Source: Pseudorasbora parva
Taxonomy: Eukaryota; Chordata; Actinopteri; Cypriniformes; Gobionidae
Direction: 5' to 3'
DNA length: 64,000 nt
NCBI RefSeq assembly: GCF_024679245.1
Contig: NC_090178.1
Span: 30,388,242 to 30,452,241, forward strand
Part shown: piece after piece, positions 1 through 13,060 of the stretch
How positions within the stretch are numbered: position 1 is the first letter of the stretch
Layout of the letters: the number at the start of each line of letters is the position of its first letter
Program-made: the position numbers and the translations under genes
Notes under the pieces: generated by a model
What the model saw: only the letters and a program-made list of their open reading frames with translations
Database searches by the model: none
What the model was told of the DNA's origin: nothing

Positions 1-358
1 AGTTCTGCAGTGAAATGAAGCAAACACCCATACAATGTCTTCCCCACGTGAGCTTAAACTTAATTAAAAATAAAGTTCAACCACAAATTCCTAATATTAG
101 GATCCGAAGGAAGCTTATGCAGTGACTGTGTTCCTCCAAAACCAGGAATAGAGCAATATATATTGCTATCTTCTTCAGCATGTTTATTGCTGCTGGCTAG
201 CGTGATCCGAACAGCTCCATGAGTCGGTGGGCGGGGCTACGGAATTAGAAGTAAGGTTGAAATCGATCATTTGCTGGGCCTGGTGTCTATAAAAGCTTTT
301 CTTTGACTAACAAGGAAGTTTTCAGTTCTGACCACCATGCTTTACCATGACCTTTTAT
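1..358. repeat. Dispersed repeat R1, copy 1 (cut by window edge)
   Basis: This stretch recurs in reverse orientation at about 19247-19620. Shared landmarks are the BamHI/HindIII-like block at 98-118, the GGTGGGCGGGGCT block at 224-236 and the AAAGCTTTTCTTTGACTAAC block at 292-311. The two copies differ by small indels, so they are old. The left end lies outside the window. The family was not identified; similarity stops near 358 in a TTATATATCAA tract. Confidence 0.75.
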
Positions 359-661
359 ATATCAACCTACCCTACCCACCATACCCGAGATCCAGTTTCT
401 ATTGGTTGAACTTTTTAAATTAAACTGGAAAACACGGCATCAGGATCACGATGAGATGTCAGGTTAATGAGCATGTTGACGCATACCACGGATGAGAATC
501 CATAAACCGCATTATTAGACAATTTTCTACGGTTCCACGATATATTGAAACATTTAAAAAGCATAATATAGGATAGTGCTATTGAGAAATCATGAAGACT
601 ACAATTCAATTAAATAAATATATGCGCTGCAGGTTTCAGAGATTAAGATTTCAGAGATAGA

Positions 662-928
662 TTAAAGCAGCACTTGGTAACTTTTGCTCTCGGGGTCCCC
701 CTACAGTTGGGAAAAAATAATGTCCCCAATAATGTACAACTACTGTCGTAAGCTCTGTAATCCTACAACAGGGGATGCCATCGTGCGTGCATTTGTTGAC
801 ATGACAACCCTGATAGCCCTGAACTAGTAATGCGCCTGTAGAACCCTGTATGTCTATTTAATGGTCGCGGGTGCGGGGCGGGTTGTAAAAATATATACAG
901 TGGTGCGGGGCGGGCCAAATAACTTCAT
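662..928 (+). repeat. Dispersed repeat R2, copy 1
   Basis: It is nearly identical to 47788-48058 in the same orientation. Both start at TTAAAGC and share the CTCGGGGTCCCCCTACAG block, the ACAACAGGGGATGCCATCG block and a GC-rich GGTGCGGGGCGGG pair. The TTAA start suggests one end of a TTAA-inserting (piggyBac-type) miniature element, which is inference. The intervals 359-661 and 929-1690 hold no gene that I can see. Confidence 0.75.
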
Positions 929-1689
929 AAAAGCGGCCCTGCGGGTTGGTGCAGCACTAACAGTTGCCCTGAACACTGCAGGAGTTAACATGCAGGTGTT
1001 CTTCTGGTGGCGCGTGTGAAATGTCTTCATCCCAGGTACAGGCAGGGGCATATATTTCAGCATGTCATATGAATATAATTTCATGGCTTTTATTTTTTTC
1101 AAACGCCAAATAATTGCGATGCTCACGTTTACAAGCCAGCGTCATTGTAGTAGTCTATTGGTTACCGCTTTACAGAATCTATATGATACTTCAGTTCAAT
1201 GTTTGAGTGGTAGCTCACCGTAACAAGCATGACAGCATCGGTCGGGCACGCCTCCTTCAGCTCACGCCAACGAGCAAATGCTGGTCCAATGTTGATCCCC
1301 GTCCTGCCTTAATCCGATCACTTTTTCATTTCCTCTTATTGCTTTCCTCCAACAAAACCTTTTCTTTCTTATTTGTCTCTGCTGCTTCGGACATGACTAT
1401 ATTATCCGACGAACAAAGTTGGGCTCGCATGTCTGAATTTAAGGAAGTGTGGGTGTTGGTGGAAGTGACGTATATGCCGTAAAGCAGTCAAATTTTGTAG
1501 TTCTTTTTGTTCTCGGGTTACTACCCGAAACCCCAAGTTTAAAAGTACGATTAAAAACAATACAGACCCCATCAAGCTATGGCAGACGTGTTATTCAACC
1601 TATTGTATGTCGATGTATCATCACAAGAGTCTTAAAAAATATATTATGAAGGTTGAAAAGTTACCTAGTGCTGCTTTAAGTGAAGATTT

Positions 1690-2760
1690 AGATTAAATGT
1701 TGTTTTGGCCAATATTAAGCAAGGATTTGATCATGCTGTTAAGTGTAACAACAACAATCACCAGGCCATTGGCGCCCTCTGCCGGTACTTATTATATACA
1801 TAATTTTCATAACTTGATTATGTTTATATTATATACGTTACAATTGAAAGAATACCTGAGTGTTAATAATGTTCTCTCAGAGTTTCAGTCAGGTTTTCGA
1901 AAGGAACATAGTACCATCTCTGCTTCACTGAATGTTGTGAATGACATCATTTAGGCACTGGACAGCAAAAAGATGTGTGCAGCTCTTTTCATCGATATTT
2001 CTAAAGCTTTTGATACAGTGAACCATTGTATTTTAAAACAGAGTTTGCTCAAAATTGGTCTTTCTGAGAAGGCGGTTGGTTGGTTTGAAAATTATCTCTC
2101 ATATAGGACTCAGTGCGTCACTTTTGATGGTATCTCTTCAGGTTTTTTTACAAGTTGTATCAGGGGTTCCTCAGGGATCGGTGCTGGGCCCACTTTTATT
2201 TACCATTTATGTCAATGACCTCGGTTCAAATGTCCACAATGCTCTTGTTTCAATGAGTATAGGTACATGGGGCTTTTACTTGATGACAATTTGACTTTTA
2301 AGGCTCATATCCAAGATTTAGCCCGGAAACTTAGGTTCAAGCTAGGGTTCTATTATAGGAATAAGGCCTGCTTTTCTCTTGCAACAAGGAAGATATTGGT
2401 TGAGGCTACTTTTCGGACTCTTATGGTTTTTTTATATATGCACTCCTCTAATAAAGATTTGCACCAACTGGATTCAGTTTATCATGGTGCACTGAGATTT
2501 ATTATTGGGTGCAAACCCTTTACACATTGTTACACTCTGTATAGTCTAGTCCAGTGGCCTTCCCTTGCCCAGCGCAGGCTATCCCGGTGGCGATTGTTTT
2601 TATATAAATCCATCATTGGGACACTGCCCCCTTATTTATGTAGGCTTATGTCTTTCAAGGCCAGCACTCGCTCTCTGCGGTCTAATGATAATCTCCACCT
2701 GGTTGTGCCTAGGGCTCGCACAGAGTTAGGGAAGCAAGGATTTGGATTATTATTATTATT
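1690..2760 (+). pseudogene. Non-LTR (LINE) reverse transcriptase remnant
   Basis: Translated pieces in several frames match the reverse transcriptase of a fish non-LTR retrotransposon. A finger motif QSGFRKEHST lies at about 1888-1920, FIDISKAFDTVNH at about 1987-2026 (catalytic palm motif A), and GVPQGSVLGPLLFTIYVNDL at about 2164-2222. Frameshifts separate these blocks. The YADD palm motif expected after the last block is missing: the frame jumps near 2255 straight to a region reading LLDDNLTFKAHIQDLARK, so an internal segment is deleted. The 3' end runs into an ATT-repeat tail at 2747-2760, as expected for a LINE 3' end. It cannot encode an active enzyme. Confidence 0.85.
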
Positions 2761-3225
2761 CCTATTTACATGTTGTGATGTGTATAGTTAGCCCAGATGC
2801 TAGCCGAACTTAGCCCCGCCCACAACATTTGAGCTCGTGGCATTTGCCTCCTAAAATTTGCATTCCTGGGTCTATATATCACTTGGGAAAACCGCAGACT
2901 TGGCAACACAGTGCAGTTGAGTTCTGTTGTCATTTGACAACTAATGTTATGCATCGCTTCGTTCCTCTTATTGGTTGTAGGTCTATCTAATTAATGTCTC
3001 TCCTGGTTCGGTTGAAACACGCCCTATAATTATGTGGAGCAGTATCAGACTCATATTCTAGCTAGAATTGAGTATGACAACGTCAGACAAGTGTATAGTT
3101 GTATCATGTACGAAAAATGAAAAGTTGCAATTTTCTAGACCGATGTGGCTACCGATATTTTCATTACCTTCAGTTTTAGTACACAATGTAACTAACTATA
3201 CACATCACCACAACATGTAAATAGG
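2761..3225. mobile_element. Inverted-repeat element of about 465 bp
   Basis: The ends are inverted copies of each other: 2761-2790 (starting CCTATTTACATGTTGTG) pairs with 3193-3225, differing only by a 3-bp GTG insertion in the right arm. The interior has no reading frame of note. It abuts the tail of the LINE remnant. No target duplication is clear, so the superfamily is unknown. Confidence 0.7.
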
Positions 3226-4488
3226 AAAATGCTGGCGTTATTTTGTCACTTGAGCAGTAGGCTGGATGAAGCCATTTACCTCCAGTCTTTGTGCTAAGCT
3301 AGGATAGTGGCGAGTGCTTCAGACAGTTATGTATGTATAGATTTACGTATCTAACTCTATGAATAACCTAAAGTCACAAAAAGTCAGCGTGTTCCTTTAA
3401 AGGTTATTGTTCACACAGGTCTATTTTTATTACCATATTAATTATCACAATAACCGACCGATTATAAAACCATAAATGAAACGGTTTCAATCCAGGTAGG
3501 TAGGCAGCCTACTATTGGAACAGGACTAAAAATCCTGTTCTCCTGTTTGGTTTCTTTGGACACAGGAAAGGCCTATTATTGTGCAATCAGGAACAAACAA
3601 GCAGATACATGTAGATTGATAGATTTACAAAAAAGCATGATTTCTATGGGATCTTCCAATAAACACCATGCAGCTGAGTAATAAATAACGTCTTTCAACA
3701 TAAAAACAAATCAGTTGTACAAAAACAATAGCATTGGCACATCAATGCAAGTCAATACAGTCAAATCCTAGATCATAGCTTTCTGGTTCATCCAGACCGT
3801 CTGCTTATGTGGACATCCTGGGCTACTTTAAGTGGGCGATGAAGTTAGTAGCTGCATCAATGACTCAAACTAAATATGTGTGAAGTGAAGGTCGTAAAAC
3901 ACGTTACAAAATTAGCAAAAGTTTTTGGTATCTTTTATTAATCTGCTGTTCAAAGTACATGTTGTAGCTCTTTGCTGCAACTTGCACTGTGAAGTTGGGG
4001 TTGGGTTTGACAACGTAGAGTCCTTCTCATGTCTGACTAAACATACTCAGACCATTATGGAAAGCATTTTGGTGCTGTCCTGGGCTGTAATGCATTTTCT
4101 AGAAAGATCATGATTCTGTTGATAGAAACAATAAATAAATAGAAATAGAAATTAAATAAATAGAAATACATAGAAGTTTTACTGATAAAACTTTTTATTT
4201 TTATTTTTTATTTTTAGATATTTTTACTTAGACGTAAGACAAAATACTGCATTCCTTTCTCCATAAATAAGATAATTGTCTTGTGATGATTTAAAGTAGA
4301 GTTAGTTAAATTCAGGTAAGTTCTTGAATGGTATATTTGAGCTCAGTGGTATTCTTGAAGATATTGAAGATGGCAAATCATAGATGACTTGCATCTAAAT
4401 GACAAAATAAACGGCTAAATTAATCATCCACTACTATACAGTGTAGCATATATCAAAGATGGCAGACCATACCAAATATCAGAGACTG

Positions 4489-4557
<69 letters not shown>

Positions 4558-4724
4558 AAAAGAAAAAGAAAAGTCTTTTTAGATTTGCTTTTTAGAGGTT
4601 GCTTTTTGTTGGCTCCGCCATACTGGGGAATCCGAGGGCCGGCCGTCGTTCCTCATTGCTCGCAAGAAAGTGAGCGAATAGACAGAATGACATAACACTT
4701 TTTAGAGCCTCACATGCCCAATGG
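3226..4724. other. Intergenic, no gene seen; CT/TA microsatellite
   Basis: AT-rich sequence with no convincing exon. It ends in a compound microsatellite: (CT)n at 4489-4503 running into (AT)n at 4503-4552. The open frame across the microsatellite is an artefact of the repeat. Confidence 0.6.
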
Positions 4725-5098
4725 TAGCCTAGAAATCTAGACGCACCCAAGCGGCAGCAAATCTAATCTGCTGCGAGTGTCGTCTAGCAGCTCTCACTTC
4801 TGAGCTGTAAAAACCAAACTCTGGTCAGGCCAATCACATTGGGTATAGAGTCGGTGGGCGGGGCTTAACATAATGCACTCAAGCGCAACTCAGCCTTCTA
4901 CTAGTATACACAGAAACTGGCAAACGGCGGTCTTTCGAATCAGCTTTGAACCACGACTCTGGAAGACTTAGAGTTAAGCCTTTTGGAGTTAAGAGGGAGT
5001 TTGAAAGACAACCATTTATCCCGCCCCTCGGATTGAGCCCTGTCAATGGTGAGTTTCCAGACCAAACATCTTGATGTGGGTCTGGTTTGTCAGGCTAG
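4725..5098 (+). mobile_element. Miniature inverted-repeat element R3, copy 1
   Basis: It starts TAGCCTAGAAATCTAGACGC and its right end, read on the other strand, starts TAGCCTGACAAACCAGACCC, so the termini are imperfect inverted repeats. The flanks GCCCAATGG and GCACAATGG form a 9-bp target duplication with one mismatch. A second full copy is at 62954-63201, with pieces at 39283-39345 and 24636-24720. An 8-9 bp duplication points to a hAT- or Mutator-type transposase in trans. It is non-coding. Confidence 0.75.
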
Positions 5099-5698
5099 CA
5101 CAATGGTGGAATTCACACCAGATTAAGGTCAAATAATGGCACATGTACACAAACATTTGTCTTAAACGTGACGCAAATCTCAAAAACTTGACTTACTGGT
5201 ACATGACAATGGCACACAAAGGCAGTTGAAAGAATTAAGGTGCGTGATGTCTGTTCACCGCTGCCTACACAAGGACTCTCAGCCTATTGTGACAATACTA
5301 AAATCTATTCAGATTAACAAGCAGGTAAAGCAAGACTGTAAAAACATGGACACCTCTCAAGTCAGCCTATTCCTAGAGGAGGAACATGTGTGATGAGTAA
5401 CCAACAACTGAAACATTTTTGTAATATGATGTAATATGCATATGATTGATGTAACTGTGAGGAACTCCATTATGTCTGTACTTTCTGTGATGGCATATGG
5501 CAACTTTGAATTGGTGAAAAATTCTTTGACGTTCTATCAGTGTCATTTACTCATTCTTCTCTTAACCCTTTATTATTATTTTCTTCTGAGAAAAGAACAT
5601 GAGATATTTTTCTGAATCTTGTTTTTCACATAAGGATTGTGTTTTAAAACTTCCAAGCTCCAAAAAGCATCTTAAAAGAATCAAAAGTATTTCACACA

Positions 5699-5979
<281 letters not shown>

Positions 5980-5985
<6 letters not shown>

Positions 5986-6190
5986 CACCGAAAGGATTAT
6001 GAGGAACACCTGTTCAATTTCTCATTAATGCAATTATCTAATATAGTTGCTTCAATGCATTTAGGGGTGTGGTCAATCTCAGTCAGACAATCTCCTGATC
6101 TCCAAACTGAATGTCAGAATGGGAAAGAAAAGTGATTTAAGCAATTTTGAGCATGGCATCGTTGTTGGTGCCAGACGGGCCGGTCTGAGT
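5980..6190. mobile_element. End fragment of a Tc1-like element
   Basis: The CACTCACC-type terminus followed by GGATTAT and GGAACACCTGTTCAATTTC matches the termini of the Tc1-like element at 18836-21086. Only one end is present, and it is cut off near 6190 by the next repeat. Like the other copy it sits against a (TA)n tract. Confidence 0.7.
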
Positions 6191-6195
6191 ATTGA

Positions 6196-6445
6196 GTATG
6201 TTGTGTTTCCATGTTTTAGGGGGACTTTCCATAGGAGTAATGGTTTTTATACTGTATAAACTGTATATTCTATCCCACTACACTGCCCATACCCCTAAAC
6301 CTACCCATCACAGGAATCATGTATAAAAAAATCCCTTAGTATGATTTATAAGATGTTTCCCTCATGGGGACTAAAAGATGTCCCCACAAGGATTTCGGAT
6401 ACTGCCATCTTTGTGGGGACATTTTTCCCCATAACAGACAGACAG
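6196..6445 (+). repeat. Dispersed repeat R7, copy 1
   Basis: It shares with 18403-18745 the same order of blocks: GGGACTTTCC, a pyrimidine-rich CCCCTAAACCT core, then GTGGGGACATTT at the right end followed by or near a (CA)n tract. It is non-coding. The two copies have diverged by indels. Confidence 0.65.
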
Positions 6446-7949
6446 ACACACATACACACACACACACACAAACACACACGTTCTTCCAATGTAGAAATTC
6501 GAAAAACAATTTCAAATACAGACCCAGACTACTACTAGCTCAAGCTTATTTGTTAATCATCCTCCATGAATGTCTTCCACATATCAGATGTTCTTAGAAC
6601 ATGTACAGTGTCGAAGCTCAAACTCACAAATAAATAAATAAATCACAACAAACAAACACAAACTTGATATTGTCCCAAACCTCTTCCTCAATTGGGATTG
6701 AACTGAACTGAACTTGGGTGATGATGTGTACTATGTGTTTGTCAACTCAAAAACAGGTTGTTCTAGGAGTTACCAATGGTAGCAACCATGGCGGGAAGTG
6801 GTTTATCACATCAATGTTGTCCTCTGAACAGCACACTCAAGAGGAAGTGGTTTGACAGAGAGGCAGCATTGCTCTAACAGCCAAATGAAAAAAAGGCTGG
6901 CACAACATTACAATACAGCAAGATCATTGGAATGACACAACATTTAATGTAGCTGTTCTTCTGTGATTGTGCATTGCTGCTTCTTAAGGGGAAAGAGTAT
7001 TCAGTTCTAAAGCCAGGCAGCCACATGCTTTCTTATTATGGCACTGATACATTAAATACTTGCTTAACAGTGGAACGCTGTCATTTATTTCTCATTAGTT
7101 TTACGCATACAGAAATGAATGAGAAATATGTTTTAAATAATCTAGACTCACATGTGATGAAAACTCCTGTCATAACAGTCTATAAAAGCTGTTTAATTTT
7201 ACATGAAGTGGGTCACCTCATGGGAGCTGCCATCTTGATATGATCACGATTCACTCTGGCTGTGTCCAAAATCGCATACTCTCTTTTGAGTAGGTATTTG
7301 AATAAGTAGCTAACTACTTACTTCACGCCCAATAAATAAATATGTTCTGTATAGTATAAATGTATGTATCAATGTAATCTGGATTCACTACATTCGTCAT
7401 GTTGTTGTTACTTGTGTTGCTTCACTGCCATTTACAAATCCTCTGCTGTGGCCTTGGATAGTTAAGTGTCTATCTTATGCACACTTCAGAATCTTACCAG
7501 AAGTAGTATGCCTACTGTTTCATGTTTTATGCATAAATTGATTGGCTCTAATTTTAACGCCAAAATATGTAATTTTTCACTGCTCTAGGTCGATGATTCA
7601 AAAGGCTCATTCAAAAAATCAAATGACGCCTTGATTTTGCAGAGCTTTTATTATGCTGCAGACAACCAGGTCTGCTTCTTCCAGTCATGTGTATGTAGGG
7701 TAACACAGCGCTATTTTATTATATTAGATGGCCTACATTTGAGTGTGTTGAAAGTTATGTTATAATGCTATGTGCGTTCGCTCAGCAGAGATACTTGTTG
7801 CATACTGCAGTAAGCTAGATTGATATTAGGCATGGTAAAACACGGTACTCTCTGTAAAACAAGAAAACAATAAAACTAACTGTGTGGACTGAAGAAGAAA
7901 AATCCTTCTTGCTCATCCAGAAACAAACTCCAGCGTATTCAGTTGTCAG
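6446..7949. other. Intergenic, no gene seen
   Basis: A short CA tract at 6450-6480 is followed by AT-rich DNA without exon-like signals. Frames of 60-90 codons here lack similarity I recognise, splice context or codon bias. Confidence 0.5.
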
Positions 7950-8392
7950 ATACGACTGAAACTTTTAAAGGGACCTGGTTCTGTGGTCAGATGAAACTAT
8001 AAAAAGAGCTTTTTGGCAGAAAATCCACCAGATGTGTTTGGTACAAACAGGAATAAAAAGTACCCCATGCCCACGGTTAAAAATGTTGCTGGATCTTTAA
8101 TGTTTTGGGCCTATTTTTTAGCTGGAGGCCCTGGACATCTTTTTAGATACATGGAATCATGGATTCTAACAAATACCAACAGATAAAAAAAATCTAAACC
8201 TGATGGCCTCTGCTAGAAATCTTCTAATGGGCCGTGGTTGGAGCTTCCATCAGGACAAAGATCCAAAACAAACATCAAAATCAACACACAAATGTGTCCC
8301 TGAGCATAAAATGAAGCTTCTGCCATGACCATCCCAGTTCCCTGACATGCACCCTATAGAAAATGAGTGGGGTACACTGAAGAGAAGAAGAA
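7950..8392 (+). pseudogene. Decayed Tc1/mariner transposase fragment
   Basis: Conceptual translation across several frames gives the middle and end of a Tc1-type DDE transposase. There is an LWSDET-like block at about 7978, a GRGWSFHQDKDPK block (second catalytic Asp) at about 8230-8270, and a PDMHPIENEW block (catalytic Glu) at about 8341-8370. Stops and frameshifts break the frame many times. It ends abruptly at 8392 where the DIRS element begins, so the DIRS element probably inserted into it or replaced its 3' part. Confidence 0.8.
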
Positions 8393-9182
8393 CGTTTTGG
8401 TTACCTATGTAACCCTCGTTCCCTAAAGGAGTGAATGGAGATGCCACATCGGAGTACCATGGCATGCAATGATTGCACCAGGTGCTCATGCCGCGCCACG
8501 TGGGTATAAATGAGAGACAGGTGATTGCATCAGATTATCAGATTATCTATTTTACTGAGGAGCCGAGTAGCAGCCTGGCACGCCGGCAGGGACAGAGGAC
8601 ATGTTGACAGGATGAGGTCGTCTCCATTCCCTCCTTCAGGGAACAAGGGTTATTTACGTAACCGTGACGCTCTCAACGCCACGTCAGAGTACCGTCGAAT
8701 AGGAATCCCTACCAAAGCGCCATGGACTCTGCCCCCTTCCAGTGCCCTGTGTGAGCAACCTGAGCTCTCTTAACTGATGAGAAGGGGCCCCACAGAGTTC
8801 AAACTCCATCACTGCTGTTCCACCTGACCCGTTCAGTGACTATTGGATAACACTTGGAAAGTGTGCCCGAGGGGGGCCGCTGTGGAACTACATCATACCA
8901 AGAGGAGTTATGTGGAGACAGAGCTGAGCCATAGCCCACCGCCGTGAGGGGGCCTCCATAACAAGAAGGGAGGGCTCTCCCAAGGGCAAGACAAAGGTTT
9001 CCGGAGGAACAACCAAGGAAAAATATGTGGGATCCCTGAGGGGTCGCTCACAAGGCCTAGGCCAGTGCCGGTTCTCAAGGATTCAGCGGCAAGAGGCCTG
9101 ATTGGCTGTGGAGGAGTCACAGAGTTTCATCTCTGGAAAATGTAAGTGCCAAGGCGCAGCAAGCCGATAGAAGCAGGGCCTC

Positions 9183-11377
9183 TCAGTGTTTCAACCCGTT
9201 TGAGGTGATAACACAGGAGGAGACCGGCTCCACACATAGGCTATAGAACCTAGCGAACGTGTTGGGTGTCGCACAGCCCACAGCTCTACAGATGTCTGAC
9301 AGCAAGGCGCCACGTGCCAGTGCCCAGGAGGATGCAACACTTCTAGTAGAGTGTGCTCGCACCCTGAGCGGACAGGGCACACCTTGTGCTTGGTAAGCCA
9401 AGGTGATGGCACCCTCTATCCAGTGGGCCATCCTCTGCTTGGAGACAAGACTTTCCCTTCTGCTGGCCTCCATGACAGACAAAGAGCTGATCTGAGGTCC
9501 TGAAGCTTTGGATTCTGTCCACATAGAACCGCAGAGCACAGACGGGACGGAGCAAAGCTAGGGCTGGGGCTGCCTCCTCCAAAGGCAGCGTTTACAGGTT
9601 CACCACCAGGTCCCTGAAGGGAGTAGTGGGAACCTTGGACACGTAGCAAGGCAGAGGTCTCAATACCACGTGGGCGTCACCGGGGCTGAACTCTAGGCAC
9701 GATTTGTCGACTGCAGGTCCCCTACCCTCTTGATGGAGGCCAATGCAGCAAACAGCAAGACAGAACATAGACAGAATCTTACACTCTGCTGACTGCAAGG
9801 GCTCAAATGGGACATTCTGAAGTGCTCGGAGCACCAGAGCAAGAACCTAAGGTGGGTATGGAGGGAGGTTGAGGAGGATTTAGCCGTCTTGCCCCCCTAA
9901 GGAACCTGACGATCAGGTCGTGCTTCCCAACCGACTTGCCCTCTACATGGTCATGATAGGTGGAAATAGCAGCAACGTAAACTTTGAGGGTGGAGGGTGA
10001 CAGCCTACGCTCCAACACTTGCTGCAGCAAGAAAAGCACAGACTCAAACTAGGGCTGCACGTTTTCAAGTTTTTCATTAACCGTTAACCGAGGCCCTTAG
10101 CGGTTAATACTCCTTTAACCATAGTGTGCGTCAGGGTTATTTTTAGCTTATTAATTTGACGACCACCATCTCCGTAGTGAACGCGCCTATAGAGAGAAAT
10201 GCACATCATGGATTACATAATCAGAGAGTAGCCTATTTCTTTTCGTTTTAAATTGTTAAAAGACATTTCAAGTTTCTTAAGATCTAGTTCATGTCTGCGA
10301 GGCGTACGCTGAGTTTCGTTAAATTAGGATGAGATGCGCTCCAGTTCACGAGCAATGCGAGTGGCCGCGAGGGCGCCTGCACGATTAGAGCATGTAACGT
10401 TAGTAAAATATGCAGCCGAGAATGATTCACACAGCGTTTGACTCGCGCGGCTGTTCAAGCATCTGTGGTCTCGTCCCTTCAGCTCTGGCCATCTTGCTTT
10501 CAGTCCGCGATTAGCGTTTTTGTTTTCTTCATTACAGTTAAAGTAACGTCTGCTTTTCTCTAGTCATTCACAAGTTTCTCACTTCAAACTTTCTTTCTTC
10601 TGCTCCGTTATGCACAGCTCGCGCTCTGCTTCTGCCCTAATGCGACTTATAGTCCAGTGCGATGTTTGTTATTTTCCTCTTCATGACGCATATTTTGACT
10701 GATGCGACTCATACTCCGGAGCAACTTATAGCCTGAAAAATGCGGTAAGCACTGCATTGCAATACTTGCATTTTGCCCCGTCACTCTCATTTTTAAAGTG
10801 CTCCACGCTTTCTTTGCCCGCAAAGAAAGCTGGTCATGACTTCTTCTTGTGGATATTACAAATGTCTGGGAGCACTCTGGCGGTCTCTAGGGGTGCAAAC
10901 ATATATTACAACTAAATTCAAGGCACATCATTGACGCCACTTAACCGAGCAAAATGTTTCACTCGGTTACGCAATTTTTAACGGTTAATCGGTCAATCGG
11001 TTAACCATGGACACCCCTAACTCAAACGCACATCTTCGGGGATCTTCTCGGCGGGAAGAACACCAATCAACTAACAGGTTCCACTTCAAGGCATAGGCCT
11101 ATCTTGTAGACATTGCTCTAGCCGAAACCATGTTAACTACCTCTTGGGGTAAGTCACGTAGAATCTCTGCGTCCCATCCAGGGACCAGACATGAAGTTTC
11201 CAGAGGTCTGGACACGGGTACCAGAGGGTGCCCCATCTCTGAATCAGAAGATTGTTCCTCAGAGGGATCGGCCAAGGAGGGGCTGTTGCGAGGAGCATGA
11301 GTTCCGGGAACCAAGTCCGGTGGGGCCAATACGGGGCCACCAGCAGGACCTGCTCCTCGTCCTCCCTGACCTTGCAC
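9183..11377 (-). pseudogene. DIRS tyrosine recombinase, broken
   Basis: The recombinase can be followed in pieces on the minus strand. The N-terminal core-binding part (VVNMVSARAMSTR, then a stop near 11103) is followed by RREDPRRCAFE up to 11028. After the 970-bp hAT insertion the frame resumes with SVLFLLQQVLERRLSPSTLK at about 10049-9985. The catalytic part has PFEPLQSAE at about 9810-9783 and the H-x-x-R box in RAHSTRSVASSW at about 9356-9321, with the candidate nucleophile Tyr in FARFYSLC at about 9250-9227. At least two frameshifts and one stop are visible besides the insertion. Confidence 0.8.
10050..11019. mobile_element. Non-autonomous hAT element inserted in the DIRS recombinase
   Basis: The 970-bp insert is flanked by a perfect 8-bp target duplication, ACTCAAAC, at 10042-10049 and 11020-11027. 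Its ends are TAGGGCTGCAC on the left and, read inward, TAGGGGTGTCC on the right, the terminal style of hAT elements. Removing the insert and one duplication rejoins the DIRS recombinase frame. No transposase frame remains. Confidence 0.9.
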
Positions 11378-11760
11378 AGTGTCTGTGCAAGCATGAGGGT
11401 AAGTAATGAATGAATAATACTTTGATACTTTACTTAAGTATTTTTTGGGGGGATCTGTACTTTACTTGAGTATATTTTATTTGCATCTACTTTTACTCTT
11501 ACTCCATTACAATATTAAAGGCAAAGTTTACTTTTTACTCCAAAACATTTCCCCATGCCCGCTCCAACTATTTATTACACTTGCTTTACAAACCGGTCTG
11601 GTCGGTCATGGATGATCCAGTCGTGGATTCCAGTCTTGGAAAAGCTGACAAGTCAGGTTTGCCACACTAACGTTAGCTCAGTGTTTCCCAAATTTTTATT
11701 TTATTTCACGGCACACTATTTACTATGAAAACATCGCTAACACTTTGCAATACAGGCAGG

Positions 11761-12469
11761 GCCGGCGCTCCGCACACGCACATCACGCACTGCGCGTAGG
11801 GCACCAAGTGCTTGGGGGGGGCACCAAAAAATCTGGGTCGTGAAAAAATCATCACAATAGGCTAGCCTACTAGTATAAATAACACATAAAATATTTCTAA
11901 AAGCATGTTAATATACAAATGCAATACAAAAGTAATATAGGCTGTTATGAAGGACTGTCATGTGTACATAATAATGTACTATGATTGTTTAAAATCATAG
12001 TTTACCGCGAACTGAAAGTATTAGTAGCATAGATCCTTATCTATCGCAATCGTGCATAGACAATTCTAATGGAGAACGAGTATTCCTCTGTACTATAATT
12101 ATTATAAGACACAGGGCCGGCGCTCCGCACACGCACATCACGCACTGCGCGTAGGGCACCAAGTGCTTGGGGGGGCACCAAAAAATCTGGGTCGTGAAAA
12201 AATCATCACAATAGGCTAGCCTACTAGTATAAATAACACATAAAATATTTCTAAAAGCATGTTAATATACAAATGCAATACAAAAGTAATATAGGCTGTT
12301 ATGAAGGACTGTCATGTGTACATAATAATGTACTATGATTGTTTAAAATCATAGTTTACCGCGAACTGAAAGTATTAGTAGCATAGATCCTTATCTATCG
12401 CAATCGTGCATAGACAATTCTAATGGAGAACGAGTATTCCTCTGTACTATAATTATTATAAGACATGTT
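11761..12469. repeat. 355-bp tandem duplication inside the hAT
   Basis: Unit 1 (11761-12115) and unit 2 (12116-12469) read as the same sequence apart from one G in a homopolymer. Unit 2 therefore re-presents an almost complete left hAT terminus internally. The near identity implies a recent event or an assembly duplication. Confidence 0.9.
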
Positions 12470-13060
12470 TACATATATTTACCATGAGTGCAATATTCTT
12501 TGTTGTACATTCGCGAGCTAAATGTGTATGCCGTAAATGCACCGTTGTGTTGTTTACATAAAGGCAGCCGGAATGGCGCTAATGACGTTACGGCCGGGAG
12601 TTCGAGCCCCGCTCAGAACAGGATTCTTACATGATGATAAAATAAGCCTACATGACAATTTATAGGCTAGTAAGTGCGGATTTCATTTCTTGTGTAACAG
12701 TTTAGTACTTTGTACTGTTATTTGTCCATTGTTATCATAATTACACATCATTTATGTGTACTGCTATTGGCATCCTTTTGTATATTGTTATTTACCAATT
12801 TGTATGTATATTTTCAGAACCACAAACTTGCCCCGACTTATGGTGGAGAATAAATGTTACAGAAGAAACATCAGAGTCCTTATTGCATTCTAACTGGATG
12901 TGCCATAGTGATTGCAACCAATTACAACCAGACAATTTAAGTACTTCAAAACATAGGCCTAGACCAAATTAGTCGAGAAAAAGGTGAATCTCTGTGCCAG
13001 ACTCCCTCTGGTTTTCAGTAGAATCCCTGAATATTTTGTCTTGTGGTTATCAATGGGGAC

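Noticed and set aside
12541..12620. tRNA-like B box (GTTCGAGCCCC) near 12601
   Set aside because: No A box or cloverleaf at the right distance; the motif lies in hAT interior sequence.
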